Source: Desarmillaria ectypa (taxonomy: Eukaryota > Basidiomycota > Agaricomycetes > Agaricales > Physalacriaceae). From it: a DNA stretch of 64,000 nucleotides. Under the pieces are notes generated by a model that did not search any database, had not been told where the DNA came from, and saw only the letters and a program-made list of their open reading frames with translations. Shown here in pieces: positions 1-10,221 of this stretch. Location: positions 3,410,001-3,474,000 of the forward strand of contig JAUDYN010000004.1 in NCBI GenBank assembly GCA_030407005.1, given 5' to 3'. The translations under genes and the position numbers were made by a program. Every line of letters begins with the position of its first letter. Positions within the stretch are counted from its first letter, which is position 1.

Positions 1-1694
1 TACGGCAGGATAATACTAGCACTTGCTTGATGACGAATTGCCCCAACTCGTGTTTTACGAAATATCGTTCTAAAATCCGAATTCTAAGAGAGAAGTCGCT
101 CGGACGGGGTCATCTAAAAAAACATTCTTGTCCTCGCGATATGGAAAGCTATCCAAAGATGGAACCGAAGAAACTCAACTATCATCTCGGTGTTGAAATT
201 CGCTATGACTCGGCTGTAGAAAAACATGTTATTCGGTAACACGGAGGATTCTATTCTTAGTTATTTGCCATCAGCGACATCCTCCGTAATAGCCGTTGGC
301 AAGTATCCGAGAACATACAGGTATTGAGACGCACTCCTGGCAGATGACTAACTCGCGCTGGTCAAAATTCAAGGGAAGACAATCAGGATAGAGATGAAAT
401 TTTAACGATGTCTTTTAATCATGCAAAATCCGTCGGCTTTACCATTACTGGGAATCCCGACTTATTTTGCTGCGGTCAGAATTTCATATTTTATCCACCC
501 ATTTTTGCCTGTTTTCGCCCAGCCCGAAATAGCTGCTTACCAGAGTGACGGGCGCGCTTCCGATAGGTAATGATACTATAAGGAGTTAAAGAGTTGAAAT
601 ATAGTTGTGACGCATTGAAGTACCACACATGTGAAGAAAGTGCACCGACAGCGGTTTAAATTCGAGTTTTCATTTACGTTGTATTTACGCATTCGCAGGG
701 ATGCGCCGCTCAGCGACTAGTCACAAAGTCACGGACAAGTCATTAGTCAACGAAAGGTTTTTGCCTCGACCTTTTCCCACAGCCTTTGTGTGACCTTAAA
801 GGGTCCAGTCCAAGTCCGGTCTCGGCCTCAGCGAATTCATACCTCGCGATAGAGTCAGGTTGACAACAACAATATACATTTTCACGAACGAGTTTGACCA
901 GGCACAAATAATACAGGCCATAGTATCATTAACATCAACATCCACATTCCATTATCATGTGCCACCAACCACAGTTGTGGTCATCGTAAAAGCGGATTCC
1001 GAGGGTAGGGAGCTTTTTCGTAGGCCTCTGCACGTATGTTGAGTTGGTTGCTAGCTTTTCCACCTTCATCAGAAGCATCGCTTCTGGCCATAGAGGATAC
1101 GAAATCGACAAAATCAATTGTATAGTTATATAAAGGGAAAGATGTGAGACCACAAGGAAATGAACACAGACTGTGCACTCAATGACATGGAATAATAATT
1201 TTAACATGAATGCAAAGGCCGTGTAGATAGCAGGAAGAAAATAGACGAGATTTAACACGGAAGTAGCTACTATAGCACAAGGAAACAAGGACGCACGTCG
1301 AGCGCCTCAGTCGTGTGACGACATCAGACACTGAGTAATAGTCGTGCCCTGAAAGTCCGGGCAGAAAGTGACTTAACTGACTAGTCACGGACTAGTCACA
1401 AGGGCACTTCGACTTTCCACTTTCGGTCACTGCTCTTCCAACACTGCGCATCCGTCAGGGCCGAGTTCTGAATACTAATTTGAATGGGTAGGACTTTTCT
1501 TATTTTTTTCGAAGTGATACTCACATTAATGAGGCGTCAAGCACCACAAATAGTCACTGTGAAAGAGGATCATTATCTTGATTTCTTTAAGAGTGCTCGT
1601 CGTTGATGTATCTTCCAAGTCCAGAATCACTTGGTACATTACATTATTTGTGTCTAACCTAGCCTTCCCGAAATCGTACAAGACACACTACTAG
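1..1694. other. gene-free stretch
   Basis: I see no supportable gene, RNA or repeat here. Short open frames exist on both strands but none has family resemblance or matching splice signals. It lies downstream (3') of the zinc-cluster transcription factor. Confidence 0.5.
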
Positions 1695-2932
1695 CTATAC
1701 ATTCGTGAGCCAAGGTAATGAAAGATGGTTATCTCGCAACGCATTGGCACCTGCTGGACTCCGATACCCAGTATCCCAATCCATGAATTCCTCCCACTTC
1801 ACCCCGATCTCATTCGTTAGATTCAGTATAATCTGGTCCCAATCTTTCTTCGACCACCATGCCTGCTCTACCCTCTTTGAAATCACGCAGAAATGCGCCA
1901 TGAGGAGTAATGCCCGGGGCCTTCTCTCAAAAAGAAAACTAAAGTACATCATGGGTACGCGTCCGAACCACGACATGAGGGCGTACGAATGGTAATGTGG
2001 GTGAAACGACGCCTTCCACGCAAGCATCAGCAAAGCAACACATTCTTGGTACACCGCCGATACCACGGGGTTCTGGACTTCCGCAATATCCGGGGATCCA
2101 GGTAGAGGGAGTGGGAGCATGGTGAGGGAATCCGGAAACCGTACTGCAGGGTTGATAGGCTCGTCTATACCTTGCGGGAGAAGTGCCCGTTCGAAAGCAT
2201 CTGAAATATCGCGATCTAGTGGCCACTTCTGTCCGAACGACATTACAGTGCGGAGGACGCTGAGCCAGTCTTTGGACGTTTCGTGACAGAGTGGCGGCGT
2301 GCTGGTAGCGTGGCCGTATACAGTCAGCAACACATACGTCAGAAATACTGCGTTGGGGTCTGCTGCAGAGGCGCCCTCTTCGTGCCAGACAACTTTGACT
2401 CCAGAGAGAGCCTGCGAACAATGAGCATTAGCTGCCAAGGCGTATCTGCTAGATGTCGGATTGAGGGAATAGAGATGTAGAGCAGAAATGGCCAGGACGG
2501 CATGGAGGAGGAATGAGTTGCCTTCATGAAATGCAAGCGCCGGGAGCTTGGACCTATATATTTCCGTCCTGGTCTCATCGTAACAAAATGTGTTGCATGT
2601 GCTGCTGGTATAATGATGTATGAGTTCCAGTCCAAGGATATCGAGTATCTCATCTCCTTCGGAGAGAGGAAGACTTGACGTGGACGGCGTTCCATGGAAG
2701 TATGATGCCACCGTCAGCGACCCCACCGGTGGCGACGCAGGGCCTTTATCGCTTGACCCCTCCCATATGCACTCTATCTTCCGCTTTGTGCAGTTATTAC
2801 ATATGGGAGTTTGCTCGTCGCACTATGAACCCATGTTAAGCGCGTCTACGGATCGTTGGAATCGAAGCATACCTTGATTTTACGACGCCTGCACGTCTTG
2901 CACCCAGACCGAGTCTTGGAATGATGCCTCAT
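1695..2932 (-). CDS. Zn2Cys6 fungal-specific transcription factor
   Basis: Two exons, 2932-2873 and 2822-1695, give 395 aa; the 50-bp intron (donor gtatgc) falls inside the zinc cluster. The cluster is at about residues 11-38: GCKTCRRRKIKC, then CNNC, then C, the six cysteines of a binuclear zinc DNA-binding domain. The middle and C-terminal part contains LLHAVLAISALHLY, typical of the helical 'fungal-specific transcription factor 2' region of Upc2-like regulators. The ATG at 2932 was chosen because it directly precedes the cluster in frame. The length is usual for this class. The likely role is a nuclear transcription regulator; the target genes cannot be read from the sequence, and no metabolic cluster surrounds it. 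Confidence 0.88.
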
Positions 2933-4556
2933 TGCTATGTCCCTCCAATACGTTTGCAAGGCTCATGGCTCTATAATGCCGATCCGGACACCATATATTC
3001 CCACGAGGGCTTGCAGTTTTGCAGTGTTTCGAGAAAAGATTGCCGTTGGCAGTATCGCTTAGTACCTGGGATAGATGATAACTATAGAAACTTCAATGAT
3101 CGTGGAGAAAGTTTTATTGGGCCGGCGCACCTGCACATCTTCTTTACCGTATCCACGATCCATGGAGATTGACTCGTCTACTCATGCCGCAGTCGCGAGG
3201 CCTCAGGCCCTAGTTACCAAGTTCCCACCACTACCGCGACACAAGCTCCCGAATTTCGAATAAATTCACTTGCGAAAAAGCCAGCTGAAAAGTGATAGCA
3301 CTAGAAGATCGCAAGTCGAGGAGCTCTGAAAATTGTTGGTTCAATTTTGACGCGGCCGTTAGAATTGGACGGCGCAGCGATCTGTACCAATCTCAAACCC
3401 TGCCAAGTGTCGGTGACAATCCATGAGATTTTGTTGATAAAATGGTTCCAATAAGAATTTATATGGTATATCAGGTTCGGCGTCGGGACTAACAAACACG
3501 CCCAGTTTTTGGGCCGTGAGATGATGCGGGGAGTAACAGGTCGTACCGTAATAGCGATTACACACTTGCAAAGAGAGCTACCACTCGTAAACGCGAGTCT
3601 CTAACTGTCTTCGTGCACAGCATGACATCATATGATCGTCAAGGGCGGAAGCAAGAATTAAAAGTTGACTCGATTAAGAGCGAAAATGCGAAAGAGCAGT
3701 ATACCGCACGGCAATCACTGTTCTCGCCGGAGTGTACGAGGCCGTGAGTGAGGGAAGCCGACGGCACGAAAACGTCGTCTTTTTGACTCACCGGTGGGAA
3801 CCGAAGTTCTACAAGCTTCTTCATACAGTTGTGGACAAGCAAAGGCCACCAATTATTTTCCGGCTGAACCAGAATTTTTTGGGCAAAAATAAGTTCAGGT
3901 TCAGAAAGCCAGAGGCCAAAATGTCCAAAAACACGCCCTCCGAAGTCTTTCCCACAACATCCAGATTTTGGGCAAAAAAAAAATCGAATTGTGTGTATCC
4001 CTTTTGGCCTCTCCGATAGGACATCTTAATATTGCCGCCGCTCGGGCTAAAATTGCCGAGCTAATGGAACTGTGCCGGAAAAAGCCGAGCTGAGCCAGGT
4101 TTGGTAGCTTGGCCGCTTCTATAGCTCAGCTCGGCATTGGTGGCTTCCTCCGCTGGTCAAACTCGCAGCAGCTCAAAGTACTGTCTCGATTGGGAAGCTG
4201 GCATCAGATATGCATTTCTTCCCTTAGCTTTGACTTAATACTCCAATTTGTAAGCTACCGACCATCAAGGAAGGAGTGCTAAATAGAACTGGTTTTTCAT
4301 TGTATTTTCCGTATGGTGGTTTTGCTATTCCAAGTCACCGACGAATAACCATCATATGTACTCGTTTTTCGTCTGCGCTATTGAGAGCAAGATCATAGAA
4401 GCCCTGTGGCCAGTCGGGATAGTAATTTGTTAATATCTGCGACGCTAGCCGGCTTCGAATGGGGTGCATCGTAGTTGATGGAGGAAAAAAACAAGTATGA
4501 TGAAATAGCCGACGGCACGTCACACGTCAACACTCGAGCTCTTCTCTGCAACCACC
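2933..4556. other. intergenic stretch, mostly featureless
   Basis: No gene is supported between the divergently placed transcription factor and SLD3. An A-rich tract lies near 3977 and a perfect inverted repeat near 4.1 kb (listed separately). The short sequence agccgacggcacg occurs twice, near 3756 and 4506, without obvious meaning. Confidence 0.45.
4084..4135. repeat. 12-bp perfect inverted repeat
   Basis: The arms 4084-4095 (gccgagctgagc) and 4124-4135 (gctcagctcggc) are perfect reverse complements separated by 28 bp. A further gccgagct copy lies just upstream. It sits about 420 bp upstream of the SLD3 start codon. It could form a hairpin or bind a dimeric factor; function is unknown. Confidence 0.5.
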
Positions 4557-6242
4557 ATGTCCGAAATTTCCTCATTTGCTTTCAGGCTCGCCCCCAGCCA
4601 AGTAAACTGGTCACAATTTCATGCAAAAGCTCTCTCAAAGGACTACCCTTTCACCGACATTGCCAATGAGACGCCCGATATGTACGTCCAGCGAACGTAC
4701 CTGCAATTCCTTTGGCTGCCAGAGGTCTGTTCAACTCTTTCTCCATGAGACGAAGCGCTTAGATGAATAACTCCCCTTATAGTCAATAATGCCACTAATG
4801 CTTCTCATTCCGAGCCTGCTACGCGTGAATATCGCGTCCTCGTCCCAGCCTACCACGCATCCTTTGCACGTACTTGTTTCGCCATTACTGTTAACAAGCC
4901 GCTCAGCTGCCAACAAATACCATACCGACCTACCACAGCTTCTATCAGATGGTGGAGGGGACGGTGAGATTGAAGAGACGATGATGTGGTATGCTCTGAG
5001 CTACGAAAAGGCAGACGAAAGCGATGGTCAGTCTCGTCCTGGATCTAGCGAACACACAGAGGAGCTATGGATGAACGAGAAATGGCGGGACAAATGGGTG
5101 GAGCGTATGGAAAGACGAGAGTAATGTCAATCATTCGATTCCATCATCTTTCTATTCACTAATTTATAGGGTGTTGATTCAAATTCTGCTCCATTTTCTC
5201 ATTTTATCTTTGCCTGGTCCACCACCACCACCACCACCTTCAGAGTCGTCATCTCGGAAGAGGAAGATACAATCACCACGTAAAGACGCGCTCCGTACCC
5301 TGACCCAGACCACGGAAGACAGACTGGAAGCATTCATGGACAAACTGTCTATGTGGCAGCTGATAAATGCCGTGGAACAGTCGTCTGCATCCTCCAAAGA
5401 CGATAAGGAGGCTGAGATTGACTGGATACAACGCTTCTTTCATGACATTGTCGAGCCTCGGTGAGTTGTGGATAAGTAACTGTACATCTCGTTTCTGATA
5501 TTCATACAGATTTAAGACCAGCCTCCCCGACCAATGCTCCCTCCTTCACTCTAAGATTTTCCGGACATCCGTTTTCTCAGACGACGAAACGTCCTCACAC
5601 TCTTCTGGTCGCTCTCCGTCGCCAGAGACTCAAATGCAGAAGGAGCTTCTCCCTCAACTCAAGCGGGCTCGAACTCTGACTGCCGACAATGCCCATGGCC
5701 GGCATCCCTCTCCTGCATTGTCGATTGTATCTTCTTCAACTCGAGACGTGCAGGCCAGATCGCTGACACGTTCACGCTCGCGTTCACTGTCCGTCTCTCT
5801 TGCCCAGGAGAAGGAACGAGAACGCGCTGAGAGTGTCGGTGCAAGCTCGAAGAAACGCATATTGAATCGGGAAGTTAGCATGTCTAGGGTATTCAAAGGG
5901 AAACCAAAGCCCAAAGCGGAGGAAATGCCTAAGGAGCAACCCAAGCCAGCGGTACCCAAGCCTATACACGAGGGTGTGACGCTGGTAGAGGCTACTCCCG
6001 TGAAACCGAAACCACCAAAACGGTTAGGCTTGAGCAGGGTAAATAACACGCAAAGCCAGGTCGCTTCCTCGTTCTTTTCATCAAAGTTGGCGGTAAAGGA
6101 TGAGGAGGAAGAGGTGTGGGATTTGCCGAGCAGCTCTCCCGACATCTTACTATTGAAGAGTACCAGCTCACAAGGGGACAGATTTGGTTCTGATGACGAA
6201 GCGGTATTTGTTCCAGTCACGCCGACCAAGGGTCGCAAGTGA
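4557..6242 (+). CDS. SLD3: DNA replication regulator Sld3-like protein
   Basis: Four exons: 4557-4724, 4783-5120, 5170-5460, 5510-6242; 509 aa, introns of 49-58 bp. Sld3 (Treslin/TICRR in animals) loads Cdc45 on the MCM helicase at origins and is a CDK target. Family marks seen: a stretch rich in leucine (VLIQILLHFLILSL) before a proline run, then a helical segment with DRLEAFMDKLSMWQLINAV, a following FFHDIVEPRFKTSLPDQC segment, and a C-terminal basic, Ser/Thr-Pro-rich tail that contains LNREVSMSR. The tail holds many SP and RS dipeptides suited to CDK control. Sld3 diverges fast, so the call rests on the order of these blocks rather than high identity. The first exon (N-terminal 56 aa) is the least certain. 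A downstream convergent ureF lies 70 bp away. Confidence 0.72.
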
Positions 6243-6312
6243 TGGTCATCCACATACTGGGAGGCCTAACTATCCTGTCTCATCGCTAGATAATGATGCT
6301 GCTTGGGTTAAG

Positions 6313-7197
6313 CTAACTGTTAAAAATTCGTGAATGCTGTAGGTCATGCCTGGCCGCTAATATCTCGCCCAGAGGCCAAGTATTTGATGGTCCTTGGATT
6401 GTTTCATCGAATGTAACGTCGTCGGTTAAATGAGGAATTATTCCTGTAGTCAGAATGCGACACCGGTCGGCTTCAGCCGCTACCAATGGGCGTACAGCGT
6501 GCAGTAAGATTTGCTGAGCATTATATGGACCAATGTCATTCAAACGAACAGAGGCGGAAAGAAGGCTTCTGGCATGGAGGAAGAGGTGAAGATAGCAGGA
6601 CCGTTCTGTAACCTTGTCAGGAGATAATGGTAGGTGCCTAGAGAGAGAGAGAGCACCTAAAGTCAACCCTAGCGCGGCTGTCAATGCTCCCCAGCACGTT
6701 GGTAAATGTCCATGCGCATCTCCTCTTCTGACCATCGTCTTGAACTGAATGAAGAAAGTAGACATTCGTTCATGAACCCGCTTGGCGTCGGGATCTAACG
6801 GGAATGAAGAAGGTGGAGAGAAGGCCTTTGTGTATAGCGTCAAAAGGGCGACTCCCTGGGATTTGGATGCACGCCTGGCAACGTGATTGAGTGTCATGGT
6901 TTCGTAGAGCTCTTCGAGGCCGACAATATCCGATAAGAGCTTTGATGTTGCTTGATCAGCACTGCTGCCTTGTGCATAGAGCTCGCGGTACAGAGAGACA
7001 AGGCGGTGAGCATCAGAGACGAATGGCAGAGCACTTCGCGCATAGGACGCCATGCTGTCGCGGATGAATGCCGTAGGGTCGTTGGATCCGAAGCCATGCT
7101 TCATGTACGACTCGAGGCCCGACGATGCCACGAATGCGCCAGTCGGGAGGTTGCTATCAGAGAGCAGAAGCAGGATATACGTCTCGTCGTCGTTCAT
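6313..7197 (-). CDS. ureF: urease accessory protein UreF
   Basis: Single exon, 294 aa. UreF works with UreD and UreG to deliver nickel to apo-urease in the cytosol. The N-terminus carries LLLLSDSNLPTGAFVASSGLES, the family's 'SDSxxPxGxxxxSxGLE' signature, and the rest is the all-helical UreF fold, ending after the conserved HDLQHSRIFNS-type tail. An in-frame ATG exists upstream at 7317, but it lies only 16 bp from the divergent AFG1 start and the extra 40 residues look unlike the family, so the ATG at 7197 is preferred, leaving 136 bp between the two genes. No other urease gene is in the window, which is normal for fungi, where these genes are dispersed. Confidence 0.92.
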   Translation of the reverse strand: MNDDETYILLLLSDSNLPTGAFVASSGLESYMKHGFGSNDPTAFIRDSMASYARSALPFVSDAHRLVSLYRELYAQGSSADQATSKLLSDIVGLEELYETMTLNHVARRASKSQGVALLTLYTKAFSPPSSFPLDPDAKRVHERMSTFFIQFKTMVRRGDAHGHLPTCWGALTAALGLTLGALSLSRHLPLSPDKVTERSCYLHLFLHARSLLSASVRLNDIGPYNAQQILLHAVRPLVAAEADRCRILTTGIIPHLTDDVTFDETIQGPSNTWPLGEILAARHDLQHSRIFNS

Positions 7198-7333
7198 GAC
7201 CGCGAGCTTGTCGTTCCGGTTGCCGCCGATCGTACCACACGTGTCCACTGAGATCCGTTCTGAATCATGTCGGTCACTGCACCGCATCATGATTTGATTC
7301 TGTCTCCCATTGCCCAAGCTATAGACTAGAATA
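7198..7333. promoter_or_regulatory. shared ureF/AFG1 divergent promoter
   Basis: The two divergent start codons (7197 on minus, 7334 on plus) leave only 136 bp, so both transcription starts must lie here or inside the coding regions. No TATA box is obvious. Confidence 0.4.
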
Positions 7334-9230
7334 ATGTCGTCGAGGGCAGCCAGGTCGCTTGTATCTTCATCGCAGCATCAACGACGAATTGTGTCTCCTT
7401 CGGTATTACAACGCCGTACTTTCCTGTCTTGTTCTACGCCACGGCCGCAGCCCATCAAAGGTCGGGGAAATTCGACCTTGGCGATTGATTCAACGCCGGC
7501 GGAAGAGCAGCTTTACGCCAACGGGGCCAGAGCACTGGCCCAGGCCGCTGTATCAGCAGAGACAAGCAGAGGTGAGCCATTGACACCGGTTCTCGACACC
7601 ACGTAACTCTGACCCTCGGACCCGGGATGCAGATCCACCACCGCCATTGGTCCAGTACCGTAGACTAATAGATACCGGGATGCTTAAAGGTGACGAGCAT
7701 CAGACAAGGATAATTCAGAAGTTGCAGAAACTTCACGACCAGTTAGTACATTATACCCCACCGCCAGCTCCCGACTCGTCTGCTTCCACTTCCTTAGTGC
7801 GTCGTTATCCTCTTTTTGTCTCACCTGTGCCTAACCATGTTCGTAGCTGTTCCGGTTTTTCTCTCGCAGCGATACAGTGCCTGCTTCACCACCGGAAAAT
7901 GTACCCAAGGGTCTATATTTGTATGGTGATGTCGGGACGGGGAAAACTATGCTCATGGATTTATTTTATCATACCCTTCCTTCTCACTTGAACCGTAAAC
8001 GACGTGTTCATTTCCACGCATTCATGATAGACGTACATAAACGACTGCATGCAGCCAAGATCGCAATGGGACACAAAGGCGGGGACCCAATCATACCTGT
8101 TGCACGTGATCTCGCTAGTCAAGCCTGTATTCTCTGCTTCGATGAGTTTCAGGTGCATATTCCAGCTCACTTACCGGCCCGAATGCGATCTGACACGTTC
8201 CCGCTTAGGTCACCGATATCGCAGACGCGATGATACTTCGACGACTGCTTGAGAATTTACTCAATTATGGAGTCGTCTGTGTCATTACCTCAAAGTAAGT
8301 GTCCAGCTGATGTTGAGTATTTTGTAGACTTCCTGCTTGTCACAGCCGACATCCCGATGAGCTTTACAAGAATGGAATCCAACGTTCGAGCTTTATACCT
8401 GCCATAGATCTCCTCAAGACACGTTTTAAAGTGACTGATTTAGATTCGGGGACCGGTAAGCATGCTCTTAATTCGCAGCTTTGAAAGGATACTAAATTTT
8501 TGGTAGACTATCGTCGAATACCCCGTGCCCTCTCTAAAGTCTACTACCACCCTCTCACACCTTCAAACGCCCTCGAGATTAACAGGATATTCAAGTCTCT
8601 CACATCGCACAACCCTTCAGACTCGGTCGTACGCAACAGACCGCTCACGATATGGGGTCGGACGCTTCGGATACCAGAAAGTACGCAGCGTGTAGCCAAG
8701 TTCCATTTCGAGGAGCTATGCGGACAACCACTTAGCGCTGCTGATTATCTGGAAGTGACGAGGACATTCCATACCCTTTTCTTGCTGGACGTTCCTAAGA
8801 TGGGGTTGGACAACAAGGACAAAGCTAGAAGATTTATTACTTTTATCGATGCGTGTTATGAAAGCAAGGTGAATATTGTTCTTTTTTCCCTCCGTGCTCC
8901 TGACAATCTTTCTGTTGACAGACGAAACTTTTCGTCACCTCGGAGGTACCTATTCATCAAGTATTTTCCAGTGACAAGATGGATGCGGGCAAAGACTTGT
9001 CAGAGCATATGCGGAGTGTCATGGATGATCTGGTTCGTCCCTGGTTTACCTTTGAATACGAGCGCCCATGAATTTATCTTACACTCTTCTCTCAGGGCTT
9101 ATCGGAACAGCATATCGGCGATAGCTCGATGTTTTCGGGTGAAGAAGAGATTTTTGCCTTTGCGAGGGCATGTTCTAGGCTTGTGCAGATGGGGAGTAAA
9201 GAGTGGGCTGAGACATCTGAGAAGTGGTGA
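7334..9230 (+). CDS. AFG1: AFG1/LACE1-family mitochondrial ATPase
   Basis: Eight exons: 7334-7571, 7633-7796, 7847-8152, 8209-8294, 8346-8455, 8507-8868, 8922-9032, 9096-9230; 503 aa. AFG1 is a mitochondrial inner-membrane P-loop ATPase that helps degrade or assemble respiratory-chain subunits. The N-terminal ~35 residues are rich in Arg and Ser without acids, as expected of a targeting peptide. Walker A GDVGTGKT is at about 161-168 and Walker B CFDEF near 231-235. [16 protein letters not shown] block spans the exon 4/5 junction, and the AFG1 C-terminal region [12 protein letters not shown] is present. Intron 2 was placed with acceptor 7846 because this gives LFRFFSRSD in frame as in relatives. 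Length is usual for the family. Confidence 0.95.
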
Positions 9231-10221
9231 TATTACTGATTTTAAGAGTGAGAGATTGACATCTGCTGCGAATTTTGGAAATCAATTTGTATTCATCTAG
9301 TATCTTGTATCTATCATGGTCGTAGTTACCATTATGAAGGATAAGCATCTCAAGCTTAAGCTGCCAATCGGTAGCCATCTGGACTTTTTGGGAGGATGCG
9401 TTCTGGCGTGTCAGATGACCGGAATGGAATCATTTCTTGGGTCGAAACTTTGTTTCTTTACAAGGTAAGCAACGCTCAAGTCATGATGACACGATTTAAA
9501 TGGGTGTTCCCACACATTCGTCCAGAAGCCTCCAAGCGCCATGGAAACAAGGCTGTCAATCTAAGGAAATGAATGGGGACGCGTAAAGTGCAAAGGCCCT
9601 TAAAAGCAACAAAAGCAAATACTTGCTAGTTCCATCCGGGCGCGTGTTTTGGTGCCTCAGCCCTTCGGAGCGCATCAATATTTCAAGAATTGTCCCGCCG
9701 TCTTACCAAGGATTTCACCACGATGGGATATCACGCGTGCGCTTCCGAGGTCCGGGTACCTGCCACAATGTCACCTCCTGAAAATACTAGTCCACGTCCG
9801 GTGATTTATCTTCCGTTTGGTGTCCAGAAATAATCCTTCAAAGTTCAGTTGATGTGTGTACATCACGACGCATCTGTATGGTTTTTATATGCTCACGGCT
9901 TTAGTTATTTAGTTACTGCATCTTGAATGATCCTGGCTCCTCTACGTAACGACGGCGAAGCTAAGGATGAAGCTTGAAATCGTTGCCTTGGCCTTCGATC
10001 GACGGAGTTCCAGATGTGTATCCCCCTATTTTTGGTCAAGACAAGATAATCTTAAACAGGAGCTGCCATAATCAAGGGGGTCCTCCCGTCAGTCTTTTTA
10101 TGGGCATTGCTCTCGCGGTTGTCCAAGCTTCTGCCTCTCCCATCTTCTAATCGCCAGTGACTTCCTTGGAGGACTTCCTGCCTTAAGTACTAGGCTAACA
10201 GGCCACCCACACTCTTTAATC
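9231..10221. other. gene-free stretch
   Basis: No gene or repeat seen. The right part must hold the promoter of the GH71 gene that starts at 10222, but I recognise no specific element in it. Confidence 0.45.

Noticed and set aside
3359..4024. Several small frames on both strands, including one with an A-run
   Set aside because: No shared splice structure or protein family; the overlapping frames on both strands suggest chance.
5654..6253. A 199-codon minus-strand open frame
   Set aside because: It lies opposite the last SLD3 exon and has no family resemblance; the plus strand is clearly the coding one.
7198..7317. Longer UreF with 40 extra N-terminal residues
   Set aside because: It would leave only 16 bp to the divergent AFG1 start, and the extra residues do not look like the family's N-terminus.
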